From Talpa occidentalis (Eukaryota; Chordata; Mammalia; Eulipotyphla; Talpidae), in NCBI RefSeq assembly GCF_014898055.3, contig NW_023603184.1, positions 30,110,808 through 30,174,807 on the forward strand: a stretch of DNA of 64,000 nucleotides, read 5' to 3'. Below the pieces are notes generated by a model. That model did not search any database. It was not told the origin of the DNA and saw only the letters and a list, made by a program, of their open reading frames with translations. Below, piece by piece: positions 34,460-46,456 of the stretch (position 1 is the first letter of the stretch; every line of letters starts with the position of its first letter). The translations under genes and the position numbers were made by a program.

Positions 34460-35470
34460 AGTATGTAAACCTGGAGTCATGGGGAAAATCATTATCTTCT
34501 GGGGATTTTTTTCCCCCAAATTACCCACGATTACCCACCCTTTCCAAAAGTCTGTTTTGAAAGAGCCACTCATGGTTTGTCTCATATTGAGAACCACACA
34601 TTCAGTCACTTCAGCAGCCCCCCCGACCTGTTATTCTGTTGGGTCCACAGCCATGGTCAGAACTGCTTCTCCCAAACAGGTCAGGGCTGGGCCTGAGAGC
34701 AGAGGTGTCCTGCCCAGCATGGATGAATGAAAAAAGCATGCAGTATCGATAGTGGAGGAACTGTGTATGGCAGCAGGGATGGACAGACTCCTCAATGCCT
34801 ATGTAGCACTTGGTGAGTTGTTTTTTCTCATGTCCATCTGACTCCATCTGGTTTCCAGGGAGAAGATCAACTGCTGAGCTGTGGGTTGTGCAGGGCAGCA
34901 GTTTGCTCCTCACTAACATGATGGCTTCTAAGATGAGTTGAGAGCTGGAGGAGAAAAGGAGAGCAAAGACAGTGTTCTTGGCATAGATCCAGGGGAAAGG
35001 CAGTCTGGCTGAAACAGTTCAGTGCCCTTGGCGAGGAAGAGCAATCTACGTAAACAGGAAGTAAAAAGGTTGGGGGGAGAGGGCAGTGGTTAGTCGGTGA
35101 GAACAGAGCTGACACCAGATGGGTGTAAGTGGTTACATGCAAAAGAGATATGATGCAGGCCCAGACTTCACATGTTAACTGTCTCTCGTCGGAGGCCTAG
35201 TTTCGCTAGCATATCTGTGCTGTCGGGATAAGTCTTTGAGCACCTGCCTTTCTTGCCAGTTGTCAGGTAGATTTATTTGATCTCAATAGTCTAAACATTC
35301 TGAGAGGATGGGATTATTATTTCCACACTTTTAGGTGAGGCAACTAACTTAGATATTGTTGCTTTGTCCCAATTCATTTGCATTAGACCATTACACAACA
35401 CTTTTGAAAACTATCTCCTCTCTGAAAAAAATAAAAGTGGCTATGAGACTTAACCTATTAGATAGCATAT
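34460..35470. other. Unassigned noncoding sequence
   Basis: Contains overlapping small open frames on both strands (34479-35142) without motifs. No gene evidence. Confidence 0.4.
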
Positions 35471-35471
35471 A

Positions 35472-35885
35472 AGTTTTCTAAGGTTGCCATAACAAATTTC
35501 CACAACCCTACTTTTCTTATCATTCTTGAGGCCAGAAATCTAAAATCAAGGTATCAGTAGGGCTACATTCCTTCTGAAAAAGGCTCTAGGGGAGAATGTT
35601 TTTTTGCCTCTTCCTGCTCTAGACATTCTTTAGCTGTGACTGCATAACTGCAGTCTCCTTCATCTTCACGTGGCCTTTCCTTTTTGTCCATGTCTTCTTC
35701 TCTCTGTCTCCTACAAGGATACTTATTACTAGATTTATAGTCACCTTCATAATCTAGGGTGAGCTCATCTCAATATCCTTAACTTAATTGTAGCTTCATA
35801 GACCCTTTTCCCAAATATGGTAATATTCCCAAGATCAAGTATTAGGACATGGACATATATTTTGGGGCCACCATTCAAACAGTTA
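35472..35885 (-). mobile_element. MLT1-type MaLR LTR, minus strand
   Basis: Landmarks AAGGTTGCCATAACAAATTT, TTGAGGCCAGAAATCTAAAA, TCAAGGTATCAGTAGGGC, CATCTTCACGTGGCCTTTCC and TATTTTGGGGCCACCATTC are in MLT1 reverse order. Confidence 0.75.
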
Positions 35886-36336
35886 CAGGGGGTATCATTA
35901 TTAAAATATAAATGAAGATTTTTTTAGTATCTTAATAACCATGGAATAAGAGAGAGGGACATATCTTGAGTAGAGTTCTCATGGCCAGATCTCTATTCTT
36001 TAAAATAATAAACTTTTTTGAAATGCTAGGCCCGCCGATTGCCCCTACCTATATTTCAAAGCCACAGGGTTATTGGAATTTCAGGGCAAGGCCAGAGTGT
36101 ATTATGAAGGTAAATATTTTTAAAATGTCCTCCAAGTGAGAGTGACATACTTTCCTCCCACAATGCACATATACACAGCCACCCATAATTGAGATTTACT
36201 TCTCTGAGAGAATCCTGTTACTAGTGTGATGGGTAAAGGAGATTTCCAAGGTATGTCAATTGTGTGTTGAAGAAAGAGAAAGAAAAATCTAATAACAGTA
36301 GTGATCATGGAGGCTAAAAGTTGGATTGAGGTTCTT

Positions 36337-36609
36337 TTTTTTTTTAAAGATTTATTTATTTATGCATATAAGAACTGGGGTACAGGCCAGAGCTGCGGGG
36401 CAGTGAGAGACTTCGCCAGAGACAGAGTGGGGAACAGAACAGATAGACTGACTGAAATACACTGCTGAGGGGAGAAGCAGGTGAGACAGGAGAGGTCTGT
36501 TGCGCCACGTGGGTAGCTCCCTGGCTGGTCGGGGATCGAACTTATGCTGCAGAGGATTTGGATAGCTTCATAGTGCTGTGCTTAACCCCTTTCACCACCA
36601 GGGATGCCG
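36337..36609 (-). mobile_element. T+ SINE, older type
   Basis: Minus-strand copy, perfect 15 bp duplications TGGATTGAGGTTCTT at 36322-36336 and 36610-36624. Confidence 0.95.
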
Positions 36610-36689
36610 TGGATTGAGGTTCTTAACAAAATCCAAGGAGCAGGGCTGGGAGGAAGGGACTAATTACTACTGCAAGAGAGTGGTACCCT

Positions 36690-37260
36690 TGTCCATGTAA
36701 TCTGTCTGAAATATAAATATGATCCTGTCACTCTGCTTGAGATTTTGTCTCCCCATGAAGATGGGGTGATTCCAGATTCCTTAACAGAGTGGGGAACAGA
36801 GGACTTTGTAAGCTGGCTACGAAACTTACAAGGCCGGCCTACTTTTTGAAGACTCGTCTCTCACTCTCCCTCAAAGGACTGTCTTCTCCTGTTATACCCA
36901 AATGCTTGCAATTTCCCAAACAAATCATGTCTTTTCTTGTTTTTCTAACTCTAAACATGCTGTTCTTTCTGCTTGGAATGGTCTTCTCTGCCTGGGAATG
37001 CTTAGTGACCCCTCAAGATCAGTTTTCCTACCACCTCATCTGCAATCCTTCATTAGCCAGGCTCCTCATTCCCTTCCATGAGTTGGCACCTCCTTCTACT
37101 GTGATTCCAAGTCACTCTGTTCATGAGAACTGCTTGCCTGTGTCCTGTATAACTTCCCTTCAGTACTTTGAGAACTTTTAGAAAGAGCAATGTCATATTC
37201 ATCTGTGAATGTGAATCCCAGTGCCTGATAGATGTTCAGTAAAAGTTTGCTAAAAAATGA
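36690..37260 (-). repeat. L2-like LINE, minus strand
   Basis: TGCTTGGAATGGTCTTCTC, CCTCAAGATCAGTTTTCC and CCAGTGCCTGATAGATGTTC followed by AGTAAAAGTTTGCT are reverse-strand L2 text. Confidence 0.65.
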
Positions 37261-37269
37261 AAGGTCTGT

Positions 37270-37900
37270 GTCATCATAGCTTCAAGTCTGAGACACTTGT
37301 TTTGGTGAGACACTTCATGCTGGTGGGATCCAGGCTTTCAATCTTTGTAAACCTGTCTGGCTGGGGCCACAGACAGAGAAGAGCAAAGTGACAGATCTGG
37401 AAATATGTCTGAAAGAGGCATAAACAAAGGAATTGCAGGAAACAGAGTGAGGCTATCCCTATGAAGGGCATGATGGGAGTGAGTTAAGATAGATTGGGAA
37501 ACCTCAGTCCATTTCACCACTGTTACCCTGAAGACTACTAATGTGGGGGTTTCCCATCAATATCAGTGACAATACATCAGAAGGGGTGGGCATGAGAGAT
37601 GCGCTACAACTAGAAACTGTCAGTATTGCTACCAGTGTGCTATGTAGTTACGGGATGAATTGAGGAAAAGAGGACAAACAGAAGCATTGGTAAGTGACCC
37701 TTTAAGAAATTTCTGAACAAGAGAAGAGGAATTTGATGTTGGGTCCATTGGCTGGTGTGCATGTATTGGTACCTGCTTAACTGATTCTGAGGAAAGTGAA
37801 TCATACTGCCCAGCCCTGGCATTTGTTCAGACCATCTGATTCATAGGCTGACAACAGCTGTTGAGCTCTTCTTAAAATGATGTTGGGTAACCTTTGCATC
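37270..37900. other. Unassigned noncoding sequence
   Basis: No gene or firm repeat identified. Confidence 0.4.
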
Positions 37901-37907
37901 AGTTGGC

Positions 37908-38110
37908 CCAAGCAGCACAGTGTAGCGGGTAGCAATCCAGCGCCTAAATTCAGACTGCACACCAGCTTTATTGGTGGTTTAACTTCGATGTGTCTCAATT
38001 TCATCTTTAGTAAAATGGGAATGATACTAACAGTCCATGCCTCATAAGGTTGCCTTTAAGATGCAGTGGGTTACTTAAAACCGTAAGAGTGATCAATGGC
38101 CCTTACCCAT
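37908..38110 (+). repeat. MIR fragment
   Basis: CACAGTGTAGCGGGTAGC, TGTGTCTCAATTTCATC and AGTAAAATGGGAATGATAC are MIR forward landmarks. Confidence 0.78.
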
Positions 38111-38129
38111 TATTATAACTATGGGGGCA

Positions 38130-38290
38130 AGTATAAATATTATGTGAGGTAGTAGATGTGTTAACTCACCTCACTGTAGTTAATTATTTCACAACATATG
38201 TGTATCAAGTCATCCAGTTGTACACCTTAAAACTTACATGTCCTGTGTCAGTTGTATCTCAATAAAGCTGGGTGGGTGGAGGAGACAATG
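38130..38290 (+). mobile_element. Old L1 3' end
   Basis: GTAGTAGATGTGTTAACTCA, AATTATTTCACAACATATGT, AGTTGTACACCTTAAAAC and GTTGTATCTCAATAAAGCTGG form a classic L1MA/MC-type 3' terminus. Confidence 0.85.
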
Positions 38291-38349
38291 AAAGAACCAT
38301 CTTTTGAACTAAAATAATAATAATGATCTATTATATGGGACTATATAGG

Positions 38350-39240
38350 ACCTGCATTAATCAAGACTCAGTTGCAAATGACAGAAACCCAATTCAGACT
38401 AGCTTAAGCAAAAAAGGAGGCTCTAATGTCTTCTCTACTTGAAAATACAAAACCAGCGTTGGATATACCAGCTTCAATACAGCTGGCTTCAGGGGCTCAA
38501 AATGACATTTTGGGGACTTGTCTTCTTTTTATCTTTCAGCTGTTTTCTTCTGTGCCAGTTTTATTCTCAGGCAGTTTCCTCTTGTTGAAGAAAAATGGCC
38601 ATTGGCGGTCAATATCAGATTTGCATTTCTTCAACTTAACAGCCATAGTAGAAGGATCCAGTAACTTTTATAACAGCCTGCGTGAAACTGGAGGGGATTA
38701 TGCTAAGCAAAGTAAGTCAGAGGAGAAAGACAAAGACTGGGTGGTGTCACATATGTGGAATATAGAGAAACAAAACAAGGGGTCAGATAAACTAAACCTA
38801 TAACAATCCCTAGAAACTTGATTGTTGAATTGAGGCTGGGGGGTAGTGAGGGGAGTTGGAAGTAGGAAGGGAAGAGAGTAAGGTGAGAAGAGGCCAGAGG
38901 GCACAATGGACTATGGTGGAGAACTTTCAGTGACTTGGTGGGTGTGGGGTGGTAACATACAACTGAAGGGTGTGATTCTGTACCTCTAAATCATATACGG
39001 TATTGTAAACCAATGTTATCTCAAATACATTTTTTTAAATAAAAATAAATAATTGACAATTATAAAAATAAATAAAATCAAGTAAAAAAAAGAAAAGAAG
39101 AAAGGAGTCAGGGAAAATTCTGGCCCTGATTCTCATTGCCCCTGATTGAATTATATACTTCTTCCTTAATCAAACACTGTCTCTGTTTGGCTAGGTCTGG
39201 ACCACGTCCCTACCACTGAGTGAGTAAAAGGGCCTTTCCA
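38350..39240 (+). repeat. Unnamed mammalian repeat split by L1
   Basis: GTTGCAAATGACAGAAACCC, CTAGCTTAAGCAAAAAAGG and GGGGCTCAAAATGACATT on the left, and CCCTGATTCTCATTGCCCC and GGCTAGGTCTGGACCACG on the right, belong to one dispersed mammalian repeat whose name I cannot give safely. An L1 end sits between about 38676 and 39095. Confidence 0.55.
38676..39095 (+). mobile_element. Lineage-specific L1 ORF2 end and 3' UTR
   Basis: The last part of ORF2 is readable (frame giving ETGGDYAKQSKSEEKDKD), followed by a G-rich 3' UTR (GGCTGGGGGGTAGTGAGG), GTGATTCTGTACCTCTAAATC and an A-rich end. 5'-truncated. The 3' UTR differs from the old L1 ends in this window. Confidence 0.82.
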
Positions 39241-39249
39241 CAAAGGCCG

Positions 39250-39880
39250 ATTCAAATGTGGTTACTGAAAGAAAAGCAAGGAGACAGATAGGAACAGATT
39301 CAGGTTTTGTGGAGCATGAAGCTTTATAAATTTGGCCCTTTCTTTAATGAAATTACAAAATTTGTAATTTTGTAATAGGTAGGAGTGTGATTTTTATTTA
39401 GAATGAGAAAAAAAATCACAATAAATTACTGGACTCTTGGAGATTTTGGTCCTTTCCTTCTAAGTCTAATTAGGCAATTTACCAGAAGTCTTCTATTGAA
39501 TAGACTGTAATGTGGCTTCCTTTCCTCATCCAGAACACTCCATGGCTCCTAATATTGTCTACAACTTCCAGGGCCTCATGCATACAAGGGGTTCTGGAGC
39601 TCAAGTTTTGTTAACTTTATAATAAATATGCCTCTGGACACAGGCAAGTGAAAAGAACAGATTTCTATTTTTTTAAATAGCAAATTCCTTGTTGTAAAGA
39701 ATGGCAATCTGGACATATATCTGAATAATTGTGCAGGCCACCACATCTGGGGAACCTGGGGTCTTGGCAGAACAAGTGATCATCATTTTGTACTTTGTGG
39801 CACCGGCCAAACGCAGCTGGATTTTTGCTACACTGATTTTAACAGCTCTGCACTCACGTAATTCAGTGCTTTAAAAGGCC
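39250..39880. other. Unassigned AT-rich sequence
   Basis: Contains a near-palindromic ACAAAATTTGTAATTTTGTAA at 39355-39375; otherwise nothing recognised. Confidence 0.4.
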
Positions 39881-39983
39881 ATGTTTTATTTGGCACTAAT
39901 GCTTTCAACAAACTTGCAGAGACCGTTGGCCCCAGCAGTCAAAAGCTGAACCTGTCCCGCCGCAGCTCCTGGCTGTGTCCTAG

Positions 39984-40085
39984 ATTCCTCTTTCTTTTTC
40001 TCCTTCTCCTCCTCCACCTTTTTGTCCACCTTTTCTCTTCTTCCTTCTTTTTCTCCACTATTTTTTCTTCTTTCCTGTCTTCCTG
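39984..40085. repeat. Polypyrimidine tract
   Basis: About 100 bp almost wholly C and T on the plus strand (TTCTCC, CTTCTT units). It explains the K/E-rich low-complexity stretch in the minus-strand open frame 39886-40332, which I do not regard as a gene. Confidence 0.85.
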
Positions 40086-40200
40086 ATTGTTTTGACAGAT
40101 CTTTGAGTTCAGACAGTACATCACACATAAGGCCTAAATTATGAGCAAATTCCACTGACGTCAGGCCATTTGTACATTCAGTGGACTTGGCTCGATTTTT
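40080..40200 (-). pseudogene. Possible hAT transposase-derived fragment
   Basis: Within the minus-strand open frame 39886-40332, a stretch of about 40 residues (SVEFAHNLGLMCDVLSELKD, ending LSKQ) resembles the conserved C-terminal dimerisation-side helix of hAT-type transposases and their domesticated relatives. The rest of the frame is low-complexity or unrelated. If real, it is a small relic of a DNA transposon or of a transposase-derived gene. Resemblance is from memory of the family pattern only. Confidence 0.35.
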
Positions 40201-40332
40201 GGCATCACTAAGCTGTGTCCATTGGAGACGCAGACAAGTGCCTTCGGGGCAACAGAGGCACTCCAGATGGTGGTGTTCAGATAGGCTCCCCAGTACTCTG
40301 CCTCCCATCTGGGCCAGCTCTCTGAATGCCAC

Positions 40333-42330
40333 GGGCCACTCTCAGCACATCCCCGCAGCTGCTGTTGACTCTTGGAAGGAACGCAGCAAACATACTGTGA
40401 CTTATCAGGGAAAACCTGCAGATGATTAACTCTGGGCCCATTATATGCTGCATTTCCACCCAAGTGGACTCCAGGCTGGGGGTAAAAGCAGGGGAGGAGA
40501 GAAGGCAGACAGAGTGGAACACCAGGAGTTTGGCAATAATTGTAAGTGTTTTCTCCAGCAAGAGAGACACATCAGTAGGAGGGAAAAAAAAAAACAACAT
40601 TTAGAGATAGACAAACATAAGTTCAGGTTCCTGCTATTTCACTCATTACCTGTGTGAACTTGATAGATTTTGGTAGCTATCTGCCAAGTATTCTTTCCCA
40701 CACTCCTGCTGGAAACAGCAGCCTCTTCCTTTGGGGCACTCCTTTCCTGCTCCATACGGTCTGAGGGTTCTGTCCTCCAACCCCCCCTAAACGGTCCTCT
40801 ATCCTATTGGTTGGTGATTGGGCCCAGCGGTGCCAATATATTGTCACAGCCTCCTGGCCATTAGCAAATAAGCACATGGTTTATGCCATCCTGGTGAGTT
40901 TTCAAAATTTCTAAATTGAGCAAAGCTATGTAGAATGTTAATATACTTCACAACTCCAGAATGAAGGGAGAAGTAACTGTCACCGTAGCTGAGTGAAATA
41001 GAGTAATCTAAAGCTAAAAATGTATTCTACTTCTCCAAATCACTCCCATGGCTACCTGGATTTATGGGAGCAATGTGGGATTACACATATGTGAATTTTC
41101 CCGGTGGCTGTGGGTTTTCCTTTCAAGGGTAAACTCCACTCCCTTTTTCCTTTTTAACCATATTCCTCACAGACTTTTCTAAAATGTTTTGCATACATTT
41201 CTTATTTTTAAAATGGGAGATGCTACATTTAAATACCTTCATGTAACCTCTTCTGGACAGCTCAAGGTTATCGAAATAAGAATCAATTAATAGGTTGTAT
41301 GATAATATGATTTGGCCCCTCCCATTTTTTTTTTTTTAAAGACTGCCCCACCTTATGCTTCCTAACTCCTTCCTGTTCACTCAAGCACTCTGGAAACACC
41401 CTAGACAAGCTCCCAACAAGAATGAGCTTCAGGGACCCTGGACTCATTCACAGCCAAAGCTAGGTTTCCCTTCCTGTCCTGATGTTCTTGCATTCCTCTG
41501 ACTCCTGAACTTCTGTTTGCTTCCTGCTTTTAGTGCAGCAGTTTCTTCTCAGATCTCACCTGTGATACAGTTGCTCTGTGGCTGACCTTTGGTTCTCTTC
41601 CTCATATGCCATTCTGCCTCTGCCCTTGGGCCTATTCTACCTCCAGCTGGCATTTGCACTAAGCCAAACTAGGGTCCCATGACAAGGAATCAGATGTTAG
41701 TTTTTCTGTCTCCTTTCACGTAGTTAAATGGACTGGGGTCATTTTGTAGGGACAGCCAACCTTACATACCACCATAACCCCCAGAGTGAGATTTGAAATA
41801 GCTGGGGGTGGGGAGTATGTTACAGAAGATATTTGTACTCTGCAGAGGGCATATTGTAGTTGGACAGTACAGGTGTCAGTTCTCTGAGGAGTGTCAATTA
41901 ACATTTTACATTGCATTACAGATGCTTTTTTTTTTTTTTACAATTGTCCAGTTTCCAAGCTTACTTAGGCTCCCTTGTTGTTTACCCAGCTACCTTTCTC
42001 TTGTTCTTTCCCTGCTAATCCAGGAGCCAAGGCCACGTAGGTTAGGCCGCCTTTTTTCTGTTTCAACAGGTCCTTCTCTTCATCTCCATAAAGATGATTT
42101 AAGAGGTAAAACATAAAAATGTACATATATGTGTATACATATATATACAGGTAGAGGATCTTATTCTTCTCAAGGGCTAAAGGGAGCTAAAATGTTACTA
42201 TCATTCTACAGAGAGCACCCGAGAACCCAGCCTCTGATATGTGTGCAGAAACCTCCCCTTTCTTTCCTTCTTCCTCCTGCTTACCTTATGTCCTATCCTG
42301 TTCACCTTGGCTCTCTGATTTCCCACATAC
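40333..42330. other. Unassigned noncoding sequence
   Basis: Short open frames at 40277-40877 overlap on both strands and lack motifs. No firm repeats. Confidence 0.4.
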
Positions 42331-42334
42331 TTGA

Positions 42335-42405
42335 ATAAGATGGTCCTTAACCCTAGTCACATTGGAATCATCCAGAGGGCTTTTAAAAAATATTGATGTC
42401 CTAGC
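42335..42405. repeat. MER5A-like scrap
   Basis: CACATTGGAATCATCCAGAG and GGCTTTTAAAAAATATTGATG are MER5A consensus phrases. Confidence 0.65.
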
Positions 42406-42409
42406 CCAA

Positions 42410-43130
42410 ACACAACCACCCTCCTTTTTGCTCCTTCCTTGGGCATTCTAGCTCCCTGTTTCTTCTTTGAATATGTCAGATACCATCTTGCCCCAGGACT
42501 TTTGACTTGCTGTTTTTTCCCCACCTAGAATTCTCTTTGTCCAGATTTCTGCATGACTTACTTCTCCACATCTTTCCAGTGTTTATCTGACACCTTTTCT
42601 TTGAGAGATACCTGCAACTGTTTGAAATTTAAAGTTAAAATAAAATATTCTTTCCATTTTTATTGCTTGCTTTTCCTTGTAGTGGTTATGACCATTTACC
42701 ACACCATACATTTCCCTTTTTGTTTTTGTTTTCCTGCACTGGGATGTGAGCAACATTAGGACAGATATTCTAACCTAGTTTTGTTTATTGCCCTGTCTTC
42801 TATGTGTAAAACAGTCTTGGCACATAGTAAATACTCAAGAAACATTTGTTGAATGAATGACTGAATGAATGGATAAAGGCCTGCAATCTCCTTCTCTTAT
42901 CTCAGGTTCAGATTAAATACCTTCCTGACCCTTCTACCTAAAGTAGCCAGTCTCATCCTAGTTATTCTTCATAATATCAGCATGTTTTATTTTTTCATGG
43001 TACTCATTATTATCTGAAATAATTCTATTTATTGCTTCTTTTCTGTCCCTTCCCTCCTCCACTAGAATGTAGGCTCTAGAGACCTGAGACATTGACACAT
43101 AGTAGGTTGTCAATAAATATTCAGTAAGTA
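42410..43130 (-). repeat. L2-like scraps
   Basis: GGCACATAGTAAATACTCAAG with TTTGTTGAATGAATGACTG near 42820, and CACATAGTAGGTTGTCAATA near 43100, are reverse-strand L2/MIR terminal phrases, seen twice within 300 bp. Confidence 0.6.
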
Positions 43131-43139
43131 AATGAAAAG

Positions 43140-43580
43140 TTGTGCTAAAGGATTCATATGGATTATCTCACCTCCTCCTCATATTAGCCCTCACTAAACA
43201 GTATCATTAGAGTCCCCTTAGTTCAAAGGACAAAACTGAGGTTTTTGGTTTTTTTTTTAGAAGTATCTTATTTACTTCCCACAAGTGCATCAACAGCTAA
43301 GATCACAAAACAGATACTTGATATGGAAAGGCTCCTTTATCAAAAGCAGAGTAATCCAGATCAACACAGTTATGCAGCACCTGCTAAGTTCAAAGCTCTA
43401 TGTGGTGGATACAAAACTCAATAAACAATCTCCATCTACAAGGTAAAGTAAGGGAGATTCGAGTATCTCAAATCAAACAGAGGTTTTAAAGAGCTTGTGT
43501 AGCTTGAAAATGGTAGAACACAGATTTGAACACAGGTTGTTTGACCCCAGAACTCATTCTGCAGTTTATTTAACTTCTTA
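43140..43580 (-). repeat. MIR split by retroposed insert
   Basis: CTTAGTTCAAAGGACAAAAC and ACTGAGG on one side, and AGAACACAGATTTGAACAC and AGGTTGTTTGACCCCAGA on the other, form one reverse-strand MIR cut at 43245. Confidence 0.7.
43246..43474 (-). mobile_element. 229 bp retrocopy fragment inside MIR
   Basis: Starts with poly(T), flanked by AAACTGAGGTTTT at 43233-43245 and AAACAGAGGTTTT at 43475-43487 (one mismatch). In sense it ends GGAAGTAAATAAGATACTTC before the A-run, with AATAAG as a possible weak poly(A) signal. No similarity to repeats here: a 5'-truncated copy of an unidentified transcript. Confidence 0.6.
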
Positions 43581-44449
43581 GAGCCTTCAGATTTAGTTTA
43601 CAAGAGAAAAGATATATATGATTCATTCATTGCCCAAGCTTACTTGATTATAGAATCATCTTTTCTTTTGTGAAATATCCCTATAGTTTTTTGGATACAT
43701 TTTAGAAATGCTGCCATAAAGTTTCTAGCTCATTTGATTGGGAAATTGATGAAGCTGTATTTATAGGTTAGTAACAGGGCTCCATTGTAACCCCATGAGG
43801 CCTAATACTAGGGATGTAGTGGGATGTGCAATAGTCTTTTCAATGGGAAAGCAAAGGCAGTTCAGAGTTACTGCCAAAAAAGTAATAGAGGAGGAAGAAG
43901 TTCCAGGGAGAGAGAGGGGAGGAAGAGAGAGGAAAAGACAGACAAAAATTCTAGTAAGAAAGGGTAAAAATGTACATTTCTTTCAGCAACATCTGTAACT
44001 GTTCAGTATATGGGCCTGAGTAAACAGAGCAGCAGAAATTTAAATTTGGCCTCTAACCCAGGAACCTGCAGATCCTCAATGGGCAAGTAGACATTGGGAT
44101 TATCTACTCAAGATCTCTTTTCTTTCTTTTTCTAGTAGAACTCCATGTTTCCTCTTGTAATTCACCCTGCTTCTTTAAATCAGTCATTCTCTTTACTTGT
44201 GGAAGGTGTAAAAATGAATAGGTCACCCTTTGCAGTTCAAATCAGTGGGATATCAAGGCAAATCTACTTAAAGCCTTCTGGAAAAGGTTTGCTTATTCAT
44301 GGAAAAGAGACACATAGAAGGAAGTATTGTGTTTGATGTGATGGGTGGGACTGGATAAAGCTAACATTAACAATGAGAAAAATGGGAGAACAGAAAAATG
44401 GGAAGAACCATCACTTACCCAGCCTCCACATCTGGGCTTCTTATGTGAA
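43581..44449. other. Unassigned noncoding sequence
   Basis: Purine-rich at 43880-43940; no gene. Confidence 0.4.
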
Positions 44450-44465
44450 AGAATAAACATTTCTT

Positions 44466-44776
44466 TCTTGCTTTTTTTTTTTTTAATATTTAAATATTTA
44501 TTTATTTATTTATTTATCTATTTATTTATTTATTTATTTACACAAGCACTGGGTACAGTCAGAAGCATGGGAGGGTGAGATAATTCACCAGAGCCAGAAC
44601 AGAGAGCAGAGCAGGCAGACTGACGAAGTACACTGCTGAGGGGAGCAGCGGGCAGCAGGAGAGGTCTGTGCGCCATGTGGGACCCTCGCCCGGTGGCCAG
44701 GGATCCAACTGGCACTGCAGAGGCTGTGGGCAGCTTCGCAACCCAGTGCTCAAACGCTGCGCCACCGGGGAGGCCC
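44466..44776 (-). mobile_element. Younger T+ SINE with long TTTA tail
   Basis: Duplications AGAATAAACATTTCTT at 44450-44465 and AGAATAAACGTTTCTT at 44778-44793 (one mismatch). The tail shows a long (TTTA)n run at 44490-44541. Confidence 0.95.
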
Positions 44777-44793
44777 GAGAATAAACGTTTCTT

Positions 44794-45310
44794 ATTACTA
44801 AAGTCATTTTTAAAAAATTCTGTTATTTGTAGCCAACACATTTCAATTGATACACATAGAAGCTAGGACTCCATACATCCCCCCTCCATGTATTTTTGCA
44901 GGTCAGAGTCTGAACATTTGAAAGGAAAACTGCAGCAGTGAGGAAGGCCAAATGAAGAGATTCCGTTCTTCTTCAAATCAAAGACATTAATGGGTTCAGA
45001 AAATTCATGGCGCAGGGAAGGGGGAGAGTATTCAGTTTTGTATTTCATTCATGTCTAGATGAAGGCACCTATGTGTCAATGCAAAAAATAATTTAGTGTA
45101 CCTTTCACCCAATATTTAGTAAATATTTGTTTAGTATTTATTTAATGAGATTGAGACTACCAGATTTTCTCTTAATTGAAATTGTAGATCTCCTTATCTT
45201 TGAAAGAAGAGCTTTATTACATATATTGACTATAACATGATATCTTTTACTTATTTGGAATTGTTTTCCATAGTGCAATATTAGATTCTAGTTGCGATCG
45301 ATGTTATTTA
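44794..45310. other. Unassigned spacer between inverted SINEs
   Basis: No feature recognised. Confidence 0.4.
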
Positions 45311-45325
45311 AGAGTACATATATCT

Positions 45326-45602
45326 GGGCCTCCCCTGGTGGTGCAGCAGTTGAGCACTGGGCTGCGAAGCTGCCTGCAGCCTCTGCAGCGCCAGTTCGAT
45401 CCCAGGCCACCGGTGAGGGTCCCACATGGCCCGACAGACCTCTCCTGCCACGCCTTGCTGCTCCCCTCAGCAGTGTATTTCGTGAGTCTGCCTGTTCTGT
45501 TCCCCGCTCTGGCTCTGGTGAATTCTCTCACCCTCCTGCGCTTCTGATTGTACCCAGTGCTTGTATAAATAAATAAATAAATAAATCTTAAAAAAAAAAA
45601 AA
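45326..45602 (+). mobile_element. Younger T+ SINE
   Basis: Perfect 15 bp duplications AGAGTACATATATCT at 45311-45325 and 45603-45617. Tail TAAATAAATAAATCTT and A-run shows the standard AATAAA plus TCTT ending of T+ SINEs. Confidence 0.96.
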
Positions 45603-45617
45603 AGAGTACATATATCT

Positions 45618-46150
45618 TACATGCATATAATTATCATGGGCTGAAGAAATGTACAAAGGTGTTTTCTTTCTGGCTTTCCTTTCCATTTTTGTATAGTTCT
45701 TATTATTCTCTGTTTAATTTTCATATGTGCTTTTATTTTTTAATCCAGTATCTTGGGAGGTATATTAAAGGGATTAAATTTTAGATAAGGAAGTAAACCA
45801 CCATTTCCTGTGAATAGAACTATGGCATGCATTATTTGGTTTCAGAATTTCATCTATGGCTGTCTGTTTCAGGTAGTTGTCAGTGGACTGTTTCAGGAAT
45901 CAGGGGCTGTGCCTCAGCTACGCGTGCAGTTTTCATAGGGTGTTGCAAAAGAGATGGATTGGTTGCCAGCTCAAGAGTACTGCCTAAATTGGCAAAAGTG
46001 GAACTCATGTTGGAAACAGATATGAAGGGAGCAGCTGTCAAATCAGTGGTGTAATACTAAAGATTTCCAAACTATGGTGGCTGAGGATTTTTAGGGACTC
46101 TTCTTGTTCCTAAACTAGCTTCTCATCTGCTTAAATGCCCAGCTATGGGA
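45618..46150. other. Unassigned noncoding sequence
   Basis: A 75-codon open frame at 45827-46054 has no motif. Confidence 0.4.
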
Positions 46151-46164
46151 TTGTCCCTCAGTCT

Positions 46165-46443
46165 TTTTTCTTTTTTTTTTTTTTAAAGATTTATTTATTT
46201 ATTTATACAAGCACTGGGTATAGTCAGAAGTGTGGGAGGGTGAGAGAATTCACCAGAGCCAGAGCAGGGAGCAGAACAGGCAGACAGACAGAGGACACTG
46301 CTGAGGGAGAGCAGCGGGCATGGCAGGAGAGGTCTGCGTGCCATGTGGAACCCTCGTCGGCGACCGGGGATCAAGCCGGCGCTGCAGAGGCTGTAGGCAA
46401 TCTCGCAGCCGAGCGCTCAACCGCTGCACCACCGGGTAGGCCC
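46165..46443 (-). mobile_element. Younger T+ SINE
   Basis: Duplications TGTCCCTCAGTCT at 46152-46164 and TGTCCCTGAGTCT at 46444-46456 (one mismatch). Head at the right. Confidence 0.95.
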
Positions 46444-46456
46444 TGTCCCTGAGTCT

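Noticed and set aside
37534..37820. Possible retroviral segment
   Set aside because: No motif could be read in any frame; left unassigned.
39886..40332. 148-codon minus-strand frame as a real gene
   Set aside because: The K/E-rich part comes from a polypyrimidine tract, and no exon or promoter context supports a gene; only a short hAT-like piece is kept as a weak call.
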